Shown: positions 51,412-60,948, counted from the first letter of the stretch. The stretch: 64,000 bases of DNA from Flavobacterium nitrogenifigens (GCF_003254565.1 NZ_QJRI01000180.1:124001-188000); one strand, 5' to 3'. The notes: generated by a model from the sequence alone, not told the origin. Numbers and translations: made by a program.

Positions 51412-54009
51412 TTAAAAGGTTGTATTATTCAATGCTTTTTCGATTCGTTGGATCAAATCGCGGTAATGGTTTTGGGTAGATTGGTCTCCTGTATTCTTTT
51501 TAGTTTTTAATAATTGAAGGACTTTTGTTAATTCACCTTTTTTATCTGAGGTTACTTCTGCAACTCTACTTAAAAAAGCATTATTGATATTTCTTGCTGT
51601 ATGTGCATCATTTAAATAATTGCATAAATGCGGCATGCTTAAAGTCTGCTGAATTTCGATTGATTTCTTCGCTTCTGTTTTTTCAAATAATTTATTTGTC
51701 GAAATAATTAAAACATCTACATAATTCTTTTGTGTCATACGCTCCAGAATTGATAGAGATTTATTCGCAATTGTTCCAGCAAAAACGTTTTGATGTATTT
51801 TTTTAAACAAATCATTTACGGTAAAAACTGGTTCTTTAGTTTTATTTAGCTGATACAATTCATTTTCTGTCATTCGAAGTAAACGATCGTCTCTGAACAA
51901 GCTATACATGGCATCGTATTGTAATCCTCGTGCCATTGTGTATGGTGTGTACTCATAAGGTCCAAAAGGAGAATCTTTCAACGGATTTGTTTTTTCTAAA
52001 ATGTCATTAAAAAACAGCCACTGCGGAATTGTAAGTACATTTTTAACTAAATAATCTGCAGCTCTTTTCTGCATTGCAGCAGGAACCGGAACATAACTTT
52101 GTTTGTTATCGCCGTGAACCGTTGTATTTAAATAAACACCCCCAATATTAGCCAATACATGGTCAGTGTATGTTTGCCATTGGCCAATAGCTCCAATATA
52201 CAGTTTGCCTGTTTCATAGTAAGACTGATCTTTATCGTAAGTCCAGTTTAAGATATTATCTACAACACGCTTTAAGTTCTTCAAACCGTATTCGCTTGCT
52301 TTCATAGCATCATTCCCTAAGTCTTCAGACTGAGAACGTGGATCAATTACATTTCCCTGCTGTTCGCCATAAAAATAAATGGGGTCATCTTGATGTTTTG
52401 TAATTAAGGCGTTTAGTTTTGTTGTTTCGTTGTCGTTAGGCGAGTACCATCTGTAACCCCATTCTATAGCATATTTATCATATTCTCCAATTTTCGGAGT
52501 AATTACTGTAACATTGTCTTCTGGCTGTGCTACATAATTGTAACGCGCATAATCCATAATTGATGGAGCTGTTCCGCCCATTTTTGCTGTAAATTCTTTA
52601 GAACGTAACGATTCTACATCATAAGCAAAAGAAGAACCCATATTGTGTTTTAAACCAAAAGTATGACCCACTTCGTGAGACGAAACAAAACGAATTGCCT
52701 CTCCCATATGTTCATCGCTAAATTTATTTCCTCTAGCTTTCGGATCAATTGGTCCTGTCTGAATGCGCATCCAGCTTTGAAGTGAAGTCATTACATTATG
52801 CCACCAGATAATATCGGCTTCGATAATTTCACCGCTTCTTGGGTCAACCACAGATGGCCCCATTGCATTTGATTTTGGAGATGCAGCATACGTAATTACA
52901 GAATAGCGTACGTCATCAATATCAAAATCCAAATCTTTATCAGTAGGTTCTTTTGCTATAATAGCGTTTTTGAAACCCGCTTTTTCAAAAGCTGCCTGCC
53001 AATCGTGTACTCCATCAATAATGTATTTTCTCCATTGTTTTGGAGTCGATGGATCGATGTAATAAACGATTGGTTTTTTCGGCTCTACTAATTCACCTTT
53101 CAAATATTTTTCTTCGTCTTCTTTTTTAGGTTCTAATCTCCAGCGTGTAATAAGTTCTTTTTCAACCATTGCTTGCTGTGCATCGGTAAAATACCAATGC
53201 TTTTCAGAAAAGAAACCAATTCGTTTGTCAGAAAAACGTGGTTTCATTGGAGTTTTGTCCAATAAAATAATATTACTTGTCACACCAAGCGTAATTGGTA
53301 ATGACGATGCGCCATCGCTGTAAGAAGTTGTCAGTTGCGATTTTACTACAATATTTTTTGGGAAAGTTTTTAAACCTTCTATATATGATAAATCAGATTT
53401 TACAGAACCTCCAATGCCAGTGTTACTCAAAACATCATTGAAGCTTTTTTGTTTTCCGTCAAAAATCTTATTTACTTTAATAACGACAGAAGTCGAATCG
53501 TTGTTTTTGGTTTCAATATCAAAAACTTCAATAATAGATTCTGCAAAATTATTTTGAACCGATTGTGTAATCGCATCTTCTTTTGGTGAAGAAACCTTAG
53601 GAACATACGATTTTACCCAAACCTTCTTTGCAATTGTATCTTTATAAAAACTAATGACTTTGTTTTCATAATTCATTCCTTTGTTTAAACCAGCTTCATT
53701 TACTTGAAAAGGAACTTGAGATAATTTGTTTACCACTAAAAATTCTCTTTGGAATAAACTGTCTTGAATTTCAAAATAAACATCGGTTTTTACCTGAATG
53801 ACATTGAACAGTCCTTTTTTGACAGAACCTTTTTTTACAAGGTCGTCGTATTTTTTACCTTTTTTAGAATCGGTAGAATCTTTTTTAATTTCAGTTTTGT
53901 CCTCTTTTTTGTCTTTCTTTTTCTTTTGAGAATGAACAGTAAGCGGCGATAATAGTAATAAGTATATGCAAAATATTATCAAATTATGCAGGAATGATTT
54001 TTCCTTCAT
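51412..54009 (-). CDS. Zinc-dependent metalloprotease, DUF5117/DUF4953 type
   Basis: The 865-residue protein has a signal peptide (about 1-27), a lysine-rich linker, a DUF5118/DUF5117 region (about 50-310) and a metzincin-like domain. Its zinc motif HEVGHTFGLKH supplies His445, Glu446, His449 and His455, followed by a Met-turn candidate SIMDYARYNY. Members of this family occur next to SusCD pairs in Bacteroidota. It is predicted to cleave protein substrate in the periplasm or at the surface and feed the SusCD system. It is co-transcribed with SusC (14-base gap) and lies 86 bases after the sensor kinase. Confidence 0.92.
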   Translation of the reverse strand: MKEKSFLHNLIIFCIYLLLLSPLTVHSQKKKKDKKEDKTEIKKDSTDSKKGKKYDDLVKKGSVKKGLFNVIQVKTDVYFEIQDSLFQREFLVVNKLSQVPFQVNEAGLNKGMNYENKVISFYKDTIAKKVWVKSYVPKVSSPKEDAITQSVQNNFAESIIEVFDIETKNNDSTSVVIKVNKIFDGKQKSFNDVLSNTGIGGSVKSDLSYIEGLKTFPKNIVVKSQLTTSYSDGASSLPITLGVTSNIILLDKTPMKPRFSDKRIGFFSEKHWYFTDAQQAMVEKELITRWRLEPKKEDEEKYLKGELVEPKKPIVYYIDPSTPKQWRKYIIDGVHDWQAAFEKAGFKNAIIAKEPTDKDLDFDIDDVRYSVITYAASPKSNAMGPSVVDPRSGEIIEADIIWWHNVMTSLQSWMRIQTGPIDPKARGNKFSDEHMGEAIRFVSSHEVGHTFGLKHNMGSSFAYDVESLRSKEFTAKMGGTAPSIMDYARYNYVAQPEDNVTVITPKIGEYDKYAIEWGYRWYSPNDNETTKLNALITKHQDDPIYFYGEQQGNVIDPRSQSEDLGNDAMKASEYGLKNLKRVVDNILNWTYDKDQSYYETGKLYIGAIGQWQTYTDHVLANIGGVYLNTTVHGDNKQSYVPVPAAMQKRAADYLVKNVLTIPQWLFFNDILEKTNPLKDSPFGPYEYTPYTMARGLQYDAMYSLFRDDRLLRMTENELYQLNKTKEPVFTVNDLFKKIHQNVFAGTIANKSLSILERMTQKNYVDVLIISTNKLFEKTEAKKSIEIQQTLSMPHLCNYLNDAHTARNINNAFLSRVAEVTSDKKGELTKVLQLLKTKKNTGDQSTQNHYRDLIQRIEKALNNTTF

Positions 54010-54095
54010 CAGATGTTAAGTTTAGGTTAATTTTCGATCCGAAACTATTTTATTTTAGTTCGGAAAAAAAACAAAAAGGAGTGAGTGGCTTTTTT

Positions 54096-55673
54096 TTAGG
54101 AGTGAATGGATATTAATGGAAGAATACAAACAAAATAGCCATCTTTTTCTGATGTCTTAAATTCTGTTTTTGAATAATAATTGTAAATACTCTTTAGGTA
54201 GTTTAACCCAAATTTAGTACTCGGTTCTGCAGTCAATTTCTTTTGAAGATTGTTGCTGATAATTACCTGATTTTCTTTAATCAGGATTTTTGTAGTAAGT
54301 GGACTTTCTTGTGTGGCTCTATTATGCTTAATAGCATTTTCGACCACAATCTGAAAAGCAAGATAGGGGATGTGTTTGTTTAATGCGGCTTGGTTTTCAA
54401 TTTCGATAGAAAAGAATAATTCTTCCTTGAAACGGGTTTGCTGTAAAAAGATATATTTTTCAATAAATAATAATTCGTCCTTTAAAGAAACAATGTTCTT
54501 TTCTGGCGGATCAATTAAATAACGATAAATACGAGATAAGTTTAAAGTAAATTTCTGCGCAACTTTAATATCACTTCCAATAAGCATATAAAGCGAATTG
54601 AGCGAATTGAACAAAAAGTGCGGATTAATTTGTTCTTTCAGTTGTTGCAGCTGAATCAAAGCTTTTTCTTTGATGATTTTTTCATTCTCAACCAAGAGTT
54701 TATTTTTCTCTTTGATGACAATTCCCTTTTCTCTGTAAGCGCGTCTGTTGGCATAAGAGAAAAGATAAAAAATCAAAAGCAGCATTATTGTAGTAATCGA
54801 ATAAATCGAGGTCGAATACTTTTTAACCAAAGCTACATTTTCGTCAGCGACCATTTTCGGAACGTTAACGCAGACAAACCAGTTTGAGTTTTTGATATCC
54901 AGTTTTTTAGTAAAACGAATAACATCCAACTGCAAGAACTCAGACAGAGTCGTTCTTTTGACGAAATCTTGTTTCTTACTATAAATCGTATCAGACGGAT
55001 TAAGAGATGAAATCTTAAAGATATTCTTTCCAAGAAAAGCAATTTCGGGATGGTAAATGCAGGTTCCGTTTTTATCAAAGACAAAAGCGTAATTAGTAGC
55101 TGTTTTTGTTTTGTCTATTTTAGAAATGTAACTATGAAGCAATCTCAGATTGATGTCATAACCATATTTTACCACGGTTTTGTTTTCTGAAATTAATTTA
55201 AAATAAATGCGCCAAACCCATTCCTTTCCTTGCGGAAGAATTACACTGAGATGTTTGGCATTTTCATTTTGAATAAGAAATGCTTTTATGTTATTTTTAA
55301 TTTCCTTAGAAATAGAAGGATTACCGTATCGAATAGCGTTTTCATTAATCTGAAACCAATTGTTTACAATCAATTTATTATTTGTCTGAAGAGAAGACAA
55401 AAGTTTTAAATTGTTGTCAAGGTTTCCCGAAGTGCTGATTTTTAGAACTTGTTCAATCTTTTTTTCCTGTTCTAAGAACTTCGAAAGTTCTTCGGACATG
55501 AATTCTTGTTTTTTAAGGAAATTGCGCGTTGCTATATCATCATTCGATTTTTCGGTCAAATCTGTAATCAGATTGCTCAGAATGTAAACCGACGAAACCG
55601 TAATCAGAATCGAGACAACAACGTATATTAAAAAAGCACGTCTAGAGGTAATATTTTTTAATCTAAATTTCAA
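54096..55673 (-). CDS. LytS-type sensor histidine kinase with extracytoplasmic sensor domain
   Basis: The 525-residue protein has two membrane segments (about 13-33 and 290-312) enclosing a periplasmic Cache-like domain. The cytosolic part is a His_kinase (PF06580) domain with His352 in QINPHFLFNSLNSLY and a HATPase region (VENAIKHNR, then ISNNLQ). It is the natural partner of the LytTR regulator at 45821-46585, with which it brackets the SusCD-protease genes. The signal is presumably periplasmic, possibly a product of the protease. It lies 16 bases downstream of the ABC transporter stop and is probably read with it. Confidence 0.92.
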   Translation of the reverse strand: MKFRLKNITSRRAFLIYVVVSILITVSSVYILSNLITDLTEKSNDDIATRNFLKKQEFMSEELSKFLEQEKKIEQVLKISTSGNLDNNLKLLSSLQTNNKLIVNNWFQINENAIRYGNPSISKEIKNNIKAFLIQNENAKHLSVILPQGKEWVWRIYFKLISENKTVVKYGYDINLRLLHSYISKIDKTKTATNYAFVFDKNGTCIYHPEIAFLGKNIFKISSLNPSDTIYSKKQDFVKRTTLSEFLQLDVIRFTKKLDIKNSNWFVCVNVPKMVADENVALVKKYSTSIYSITTIMLLLIFYLFSYANRRAYREKGIVIKEKNKLLVENEKIIKEKALIQLQQLKEQINPHFLFNSLNSLYMLIGSDIKVAQKFTLNLSRIYRYLIDPPEKNIVSLKDELLFIEKYIFLQQTRFKEELFFSIEIENQAALNKHIPYLAFQIVVENAIKHNRATQESPLTTKILIKENQVIISNNLQKKLTAEPSTKFGLNYLKSIYNYYSKTEFKTSEKDGYFVCILPLISIHS

Positions 55674-55689
55674 AAAGTAACATTATGAC

Positions 55690-57444
55690 TTAGTTTGCCA
55701 CAGCAAACTGCGAGTCATATAAATTTTTATAGTAACCATCAGCTTTCAGTAATAATTCCTGATGCGTTCCTTGTTCAACAATCAATCCCTTATCCATCAC
55801 CACAATCTTATCTGCATTTACAATTGTTGCTAATCTATGTGCAATTATAATAGAAGTTCTTCCTTTTGTAATCGTTTCTGTTGCACGCTGAATCATTTCT
55901 TCAGAATACGTATCAATTGAAGAAGTGGCTTCATCCAAAATCAAAATACTCGGATTACTCACATAAGAACGTAAAAAAGCAATAAGCTGTCGCTGCCCAG
56001 AAGAAAGCATAACGCCTCGCTCTTTTACATCAAAATCATAATTATCTGGGAGGTTCATAATAAAATCATGAACACCAATTTTCTTTGCAGCATCAATTAC
56101 TTTATCTCTCGTAATTGCCGGATTATGCAAAGTGATATTGTTGTAAATCGTATCGGCAAATAAAAAGACATCTTGTAAAACCACAGCAATTTGTTTTCTC
56201 AAAGAAGCCAAAGTATAGTTTTCGATGTTTTCTCCGTCAATGCAGATCGTTCCGCTGTTGATTTCGTAAAAACGATTTAATAAATTAATGATAGTCGATT
56301 TTCCTGCACCAGTAGAACCTACAATAGCAACAGTCTGTCCAGCCGAAACCGATAAATCAATTCCTTTTATAACTTCTTCTTCTGGAATATAACTGAAACG
56401 AATATCTTTAAAGTCAATTCTTCCATTGAAAACTGGCGCTTCAATTGTTCCCGTATCTTGAATGTGATCTTGCGTGTCGATAATGTCAAAAACACGATTG
56501 GCAGCAATCATTCCTAATTGCATCTCGTTAAATTTATCTGCAATTTGTCTCAATGGATTAAAAAGCATTCCAATAAACATGGTGTAAGAGAATAAATCTC
56601 CGAAAGTTGTAAAATGATCTCCGTTTAAAATTCTAAAACCACCATAAACCACAGCCAAACCTAAAGTAATAGACGAAATAATATCGGCAATAGGGAAGAA
56701 GATCGAGTTGTACAGAATCGTCTTAATCCAAGCTACTCTATGTTTGTTGTTGATTTCTTTGAAGTTTTCGGCTTCGATTTTTTCACGGTTAAAAAGCTGT
56801 ACGATTTTCATACCCGTTACACGTTCCTGAACAAACGAGTTCATGTTGGCAATCTGAGTTCTTACTTCCTCAAAAGCAACTTGCATTTTGCGTTGGAAAA
56901 TTCTCGTAACATAAACCAAAATTGGCATAGCGATTACCACAATCCAAGTCAGTTTCCAGTTCATGTAAAACATAAAAATCAACACCACCACCATTTTCAT
57001 CAAGTCGCTTATAATCATAAACAAACCCTGACTGAAAATACGAGCAATAGATTCAATATCCGAAACGGCACGAGTAACCAGCTGCCCAACCGGAACCAAA
57101 TCGAAATACTTCATTCTGAAACTCAAAATGTGCTGAAAAAGTTTGGTTCTAATATCTTTTACAATATCCTGACCGAGCCAGTTGGCCCAATACACAAAGT
57201 AAAACTGAGAAAAAACCTCCATAAGTAAAACCACTCCCATCAAAATAATGTACAGTAGTAATCCCATTTTATCATGAGTTTTGATGTAGCCGTCTACTGT
57301 TTCTTTAAGTAAATAAGGACGAAGTGCAGCAAAAATAGACAGCGAAATGGCAAAAATAATTACGCCGTAATAACGCCATTTATAAGGGCGGGTATATTTT
57401 AAAATTCGTTTGAATAATCCTGTGTCGAATGCTTTTGCTTTCAT
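55690..57444 (-). CDS. ABC transporter, fused permease and ATPase (MsbA/LmrA type)
   Basis: This 584-residue half-transporter has an N-terminal six-helix membrane domain (about 15-320) and a C-terminal nucleotide-binding domain: Walker A GSTGAGKST (about 376-384), signature LSSGQRQLIAF (about 479) and Walker B ILILDEATSS (about 497). It works as a homodimer exporter, with lipids, peptides or drugs as possible cargo; sequence alone does not say which. It follows truA by 98 bases of REP-like DNA and immediately precedes the sensor kinase. Confidence 0.94.
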   Translation of the reverse strand: MKAKAFDTGLFKRILKYTRPYKWRYYGVIIFAISLSIFAALRPYLLKETVDGYIKTHDKMGLLLYIILMGVVLLMEVFSQFYFVYWANWLGQDIVKDIRTKLFQHILSFRMKYFDLVPVGQLVTRAVSDIESIARIFSQGLFMIISDLMKMVVVLIFMFYMNWKLTWIVVIAMPILVYVTRIFQRKMQVAFEEVRTQIANMNSFVQERVTGMKIVQLFNREKIEAENFKEINNKHRVAWIKTILYNSIFFPIADIISSITLGLAVVYGGFRILNGDHFTTFGDLFSYTMFIGMLFNPLRQIADKFNEMQLGMIAANRVFDIIDTQDHIQDTGTIEAPVFNGRIDFKDIRFSYIPEEEVIKGIDLSVSAGQTVAIVGSTGAGKSTIINLLNRFYEINSGTICIDGENIENYTLASLRKQIAVVLQDVFLFADTIYNNITLHNPAITRDKVIDAAKKIGVHDFIMNLPDNYDFDVKERGVMLSSGQRQLIAFLRSYVSNPSILILDEATSSIDTYSEEMIQRATETITKGRTSIIIAHRLATIVNADKIVVMDKGLIVEQGTHQELLLKADGYYKNLYDSQFAVAN

Positions 57445-57456
57445 TTGTTTTTAGGA

Positions 57457-57543
57457 GCTTTAAGCTATAGGCTTTAGGCCTTAAGCTATTAGCTGTAAGC
57501 AGTAAGTAATAAGCCTAAAGCCTATTGCCTAAAGCCTAAAGCT
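57457..57543. repeat. Imperfect inverted repeat of the GCCTAAAGCCTA family
   Basis: GGCTTTAGGCC words near 57470-57480 face CCTAAAGCCTATTGCCTAAAG words at 57512-57540. Stem pairing is partial, with several near-duplicated AAGCCTA units. It lies between the truA stop and the ABC transporter start. Confidence 0.65.
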
Positions 57544-58277
57544 TATAAATAATCGTAATAAATATTGGTTAAATACAAACCATGTGCTGGGACAGAAAAC
57601 CCTGCTTTTTCTCTGTTTTTGCTGGCAATAATATTTTCAAAATCTGCCAGTGTAATTTTGTGCAATCCTATATTAATCAAAGTCCCAACAATGGAACGAA
57701 CCATATTTCTTAAAAACCGATTTGCCGAAATGGTAAAAATCAGTTTTCCGTTTTCTTGTTTCCAGAACGCCTCAAAAATCGTGCAATCAAATGTGTTTAC
57801 ATCAGTATTAACTTTTGAAAAGCATTGAAAATCGGTATGCTTTAATAATAATTGCGCCGCTTCATTCATCAAATCCACATCTAGTTTTTGCGTCACATAC
57901 CAGCTCAATTCCTGTAAAAACGGATTTTTAACGGTATTGATGTGATATTCGTAAGTTCGTTTTGTTGCGTCAAAACGACAGTGTGCATCATCGTGAACTA
58001 GTTTAATATCAAAAATTGCAATGTCTTTTGGCAAATACGAATTCAGTTTATAAACCAAAATCGGAATGTCCAGAGTTTTTTCTGTATCAAAATGACCATA
58101 CATTTCACTCGCGTGCACACCAGTATCCGTTCTTCCAGCACCCATAATGCTGATAGTTTCATTTAATAAAACCGAAAAAGCCTTATTTAAAGTTTCCTGA
58201 ACTGAAGAAGCATTTGGCTGTATTTGCCAGCCATGATAATGTGTTCCGTTGTAAGCGAATTGAATAAAATATCTCAT
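57543..58277 (-). CDS. truA: tRNA pseudouridine(38-40) synthase
   Basis: Starting at the ATG at 58275-58277 (MRYFIQFAYNG) gives 244 residues. The upstream in-frame extension to 58313 reads into repetitive DNA and is rejected. The catalytic aspartate lies in GAGRTDTGVHASEM, and HYHGWQIQPNASSVQETLNKA and FLRNMVRSIVGTLI are conserved TruA motifs. The enzyme modifies positions 38-40 in the anticodon arm of many tRNAs. Confidence 0.96.
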   Translation of the reverse strand: MRYFIQFAYNGTHYHGWQIQPNASSVQETLNKAFSVLLNETISIMGAGRTDTGVHASEMYGHFDTEKTLDIPILVYKLNSYLPKDIAIFDIKLVHDDAHCRFDATKRTYEYHINTVKNPFLQELSWYVTQKLDVDLMNEAAQLLLKHTDFQCFSKVNTDVNTFDCTIFEAFWKQENGKLIFTISANRFLRNMVRSIVGTLINIGLHKITLADFENIIASKNREKAGFSVPAHGLYLTNIYYDYL

Positions 58278-58320
58278 TTTAAGGGACAGAGGTTCTGAGT
58301 GGCAAAGGTACAATTTTTAG

Positions 58321-58575
58321 TGGCAAAGTTACAAAGGTTCAAAGTAACAGAGGTTTTTGGGTTGTTTTTATCTGTAGAGACGCACTGCAGTGCGTCTAAC
58401 TTTTTTAGTGGCAAAGTTACAAAGGTTCAAAGTAACAGAGGTTTTTTTGGTTGTTTATATCTGTAGAGACGCACCGCAGTGCGTCTAACTTTTTTAGTGG
58501 CAAAGTTACAAAGGTTCAAAGCAACAGAGGTTTTTTGATTGTTTATATCTGTAGAGACGCACTGCAGTGCGTTTC
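58321..58575. repeat. Three tandem copies of an 88-89 bp unit carrying a 20 bp palindrome
   Basis: Units begin TGGCAAAGTTACAAAGGTTC at 58321, 58409 and 58498. Each ends with the palindrome AGACGCACTGCAGTGCGTCT, which has a single change in copy 2 (CCG for CTG) and a decayed end in copy 3 (GTTT). A diverged inverted copy of the whole unit lies at 60949-61015, and the palindrome alone sits in the composite at 3420. The flanks differ, so the unit appears to be mobile or recombinogenic. Confidence 0.92.
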
Positions 58576-58879
58576 ACGCCCGATTGGAAAAATTGTACTT
58601 ATATATAGGTATACTGTTTTTAATGTATTTTAAATCAATAAACATCTATTTCGATAAAATCTAAAAACAAAAACTTAATCCCATTGCATCTTAGCGTCTC
58701 AGAAACTTTGTTAAAATCCGTTAAAACCCAAAATGCAAATCATAGTTTGTCCAGCTAAAAATCGTGTCAGAAATTGACAATTCCAACGATATAATCGAAA
58801 CTATTTTTTAATATTTTTAGTCAGAAATTTCCAAATGTTAAATTTTAAAATTTTTCATTTTAACACTTCGTATTTCTCC

Positions 58880-58887
58880 TATGTTTG
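58880..58887 (+). promoter_or_regulatory. Possible -7 element of the flotillin promoter
   Basis: TATGTTTG matches TAnnTTTG, 22 bases before the ATG. The expected TTG at -33 is replaced by ATTT (58857-58860), so the match is partial. Confidence 0.4.
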
Positions 58888-58908
58888 TATCACTAAATAT
58901 CAAAAACT

Positions 58909-60828
58909 ATGAATGAAATTACCTCTTATTGGTGGATACTTTTAATTGTATTTGCCATTCTTTTTTACAAATTTATTTTGCGCGTTTTCTTCGGAATGGT
59001 GATTGTTCCCGAAGATAAAATTGGTTTAGTAACCAAAAAGTTTGTTTTGTTTGGCGCAGACAAATCATTGCCCGACGGCCGAATTATAGCAACAAAAGGC
59101 GAAGCGGGCTATCAGGCCAAAACACTTGCTCCGGGGTTATACTGGGGAATGTGGATTTGGCAGTATTCAATTGACATGACTAGTTTTACATTAATTCCAG
59201 AAGGAAAAATTGGACTGGTTTTAAGTAAAGATGGAAAAGAAATTCCGACAGGAAGAATCTTAGCTAGAAAAGTAGAAAGTGACAACTTTCAAGATGCAAC
59301 AGCATTTTTAGACAACGGCGGACAAAAAGGACGTCAGACTGCTTTTATTACAACTGGATCGTATCGTATCAATACGTTTTTGTTTGAGATTGTAATTACA
59401 GATCAAATCAAGATTTACGAAAACATGATTGGTATTGTAACAGCTCTTGATGGTGAACCAATTCCGCAAGGACAGATTGCAGGTAAATTTGTAGATAGCC
59501 ATAACAATTTTCAGGATTTTGATAAATTCCTTGAGCATGGCGGAAACCGTGGTTTGCAGCCTCAAGTTATGTTAGCGGGTTCTTACTACATTAATACTTG
59601 GGGAATTTTAATTGAGCAAAATCCAATGACAGATGTGCCAATTGGTTACGTTGGTGTTGTCATTTCTTATATTGGAGAAGATGGGCAGGATGTTACAGGA
59701 GACACTTTTAAACACGGAAATATTGTTTCAAAAGGGCAGCGTGGTGTTTGGATGGAGCCTTTCGGGCCAGGAAAGTACGCTTTGAATAAATATACTACTA
59801 AGTTAGAACCTGTTCCGACAACAAACTTGGTTTTAAACTGGGCTAATGCTAGAAGTGAATCGCATGATTTAGATAAAAACTTATCTACAATTACAGTTCG
59901 TTCAAAAGACGGTTTCCCTTTCAATCTTGATGTTGCACAAATTATTCACGTTCCGGCGGCCGAAGCGCCAAAAGTAATTGCACGTTTTGGAAGTATGAAC
60001 AATTTAGTTTCTCAGGTTTTGGAACCGACAATTGGTAACTATTTCAGAAACTCAGCTCAGGACAGCGATGTGATTTCGTTCCTTACAACTAGAAAAGAAC
60101 GTCAGGAATCGGCTAAAAATCATATTAAATTAGTTCTTGATGAATATAACGTAAATGCAGTCGATACCTTAATTGGAGATATTGTTCCGCCAGATTCGTT
60201 AATGAAAACTTTGACAGACAGAAAATTGGCCGAAGAAGAACAAAAAACATATCAAACCCAAAAATTGGCACAAGAACAGCGTCAGGGAATGGAAAAAGAA
60301 ACGGCAATTGCTGATATGCAGAAAGAAATTGTACGAGCTTCGCAAAGTGTTGAAATCGCACAACGTACTGCAGATGCAACTGTTAAGAAAGCAGAAGGAG
60401 ATGCAACAAGTTTAAAACTGAATGTAAATGCTGAAGCAGAAGCTACAAAAATGCGTGCAAGTGCTGAAGCAGAAGCGACAAAAGCAAGAGCAGGAGCACA
60501 GGCTGAAGCAACAAGACTGAATGCAAGTGCAGAAGCTGAAAAAATCTCAAAAACTGGTTTGGCTGAAGCGGAGAAAATTATGGCGATTGGTAAATCTACT
60601 GCAGAAGCATATCAATTGCAAGTTAGTGCAATGGGCGGAGATAATTTTACCCGTTATAAAGTTACCGAAGAAATTGGTAAAGGAAATATCAAAGTAATTC
60701 CAGATGTATTAATTTCAGGAAACGGCGGTTCTGATGGTTCAATCAGTGGTTTATTAGGATTGAAATTGATGGAAATGATGGATACCAAAGATTTAAAAGA
60801 AGGTAAAAATCAAAATACTAAGAAATAA
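58909..60828 (+). CDS. Flotillin-like SPFH protein
   Basis: The 639-residue protein has an N-terminal membrane segment (about 8-28) and an unusually long beta-rich region (30-330). In that region the motif IGLV/IGIV/VGVV with 'GxxG' strands repeats three times (KIGLVTKKFV, KIGLVLSKDG, MIGIVTALDG). An SPFH domain follows (about 330-450, FNLDVAQIIHVPAAEAPKVIARF), then a coiled region rich in AEAEAT repeats (480-570), and a tail with GNGGSDGSISGLLGLKL. Flotillins organise membrane microdomains and oligomerise on the cytoplasmic face. The triple beta segment looks like internal duplication and is longer than in FloT. Confidence 0.9.
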   Translation: MNEITSYWWILLIVFAILFYKFILRVFFGMVIVPEDKIGLVTKKFVLFGADKSLPDGRIIATKGEAGYQAKTLAPGLYWGMWIWQYSIDMTSFTLIPEGKIGLVLSKDGKEIPTGRILARKVESDNFQDATAFLDNGGQKGRQTAFITTGSYRINTFLFEIVITDQIKIYENMIGIVTALDGEPIPQGQIAGKFVDSHNNFQDFDKFLEHGGNRGLQPQVMLAGSYYINTWGILIEQNPMTDVPIGYVGVVISYIGEDGQDVTGDTFKHGNIVSKGQRGVWMEPFGPGKYALNKYTTKLEPVPTTNLVLNWANARSESHDLDKNLSTITVRSKDGFPFNLDVAQIIHVPAAEAPKVIARFGSMNNLVSQVLEPTIGNYFRNSAQDSDVISFLTTRKERQESAKNHIKLVLDEYNVNAVDTLIGDIVPPDSLMKTLTDRKLAEEEQKTYQTQKLAQEQRQGMEKETAIADMQKEIVRASQSVEIAQRTADATVKKAEGDATSLKLNVNAEAEATKMRASAEAEATKARAGAQAEATRLNASAEAEKISKTGLAEAEKIMAIGKSTAEAYQLQVSAMGGDNFTRYKVTEEIGKGNIKVIPDVLISGNGGSDGSISGLLGLKLMEMMDTKDLKEGKNQNTKK

Positions 60829-60842
60829 ATTAGCTCAGAAAA

Positions 60843-60873
60843 GACCTGACAGGTTTCTAAAACCTGTCAGGTC
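60843..60873. repeat. 13 bp perfect hairpin after flotillin (GACCTGACAGGTT family)
   Basis: Arms 60843-60855 and 60861-60873 around a 5-base loop. There is no T tract. It precedes a true terminator by 12 bases and may act as a transcript-stabilising hairpin or REP core. Confidence 0.82.
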
Positions 60874-60884
60874 TAATAATTTAC

Positions 60885-60918
60885 AAAAATCCGATCTGTT
60901 TTTCAGATCGGATTTTTT
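60885..60918 (+). terminator. Terminator of flotillin, AATCCGA family
   Basis: A 14 bp perfect stem (AAAAATCCGATCTG with CAGATCGGATTTTT) and T tract. Near-identical elements end the lpdA, TPM and DUF2314 genes on the other strand. Confidence 0.92.
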
Positions 60919-60948
60919 ATGTTTATAAAGAAAATAAAACTTTATGAA

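Larger units (their letters stand above)
58278..58908. other. Intergenic stretch with a tandem repeat array
   Basis: This 631-base gap between the divergent truA and flotillin genes holds three tandem copies of an 88-89 bp unit (58321-58575) and, to its right, AT-rich DNA with the presumed flotillin promoter near 58880. No gene is seen. Confidence 0.75.

Noticed and set aside
58321..58575. Tandem array considered as a CRISPR
   Set aside because: Units are adjacent without unique spacers, the period is 88-89 bp, and no cas gene is present.
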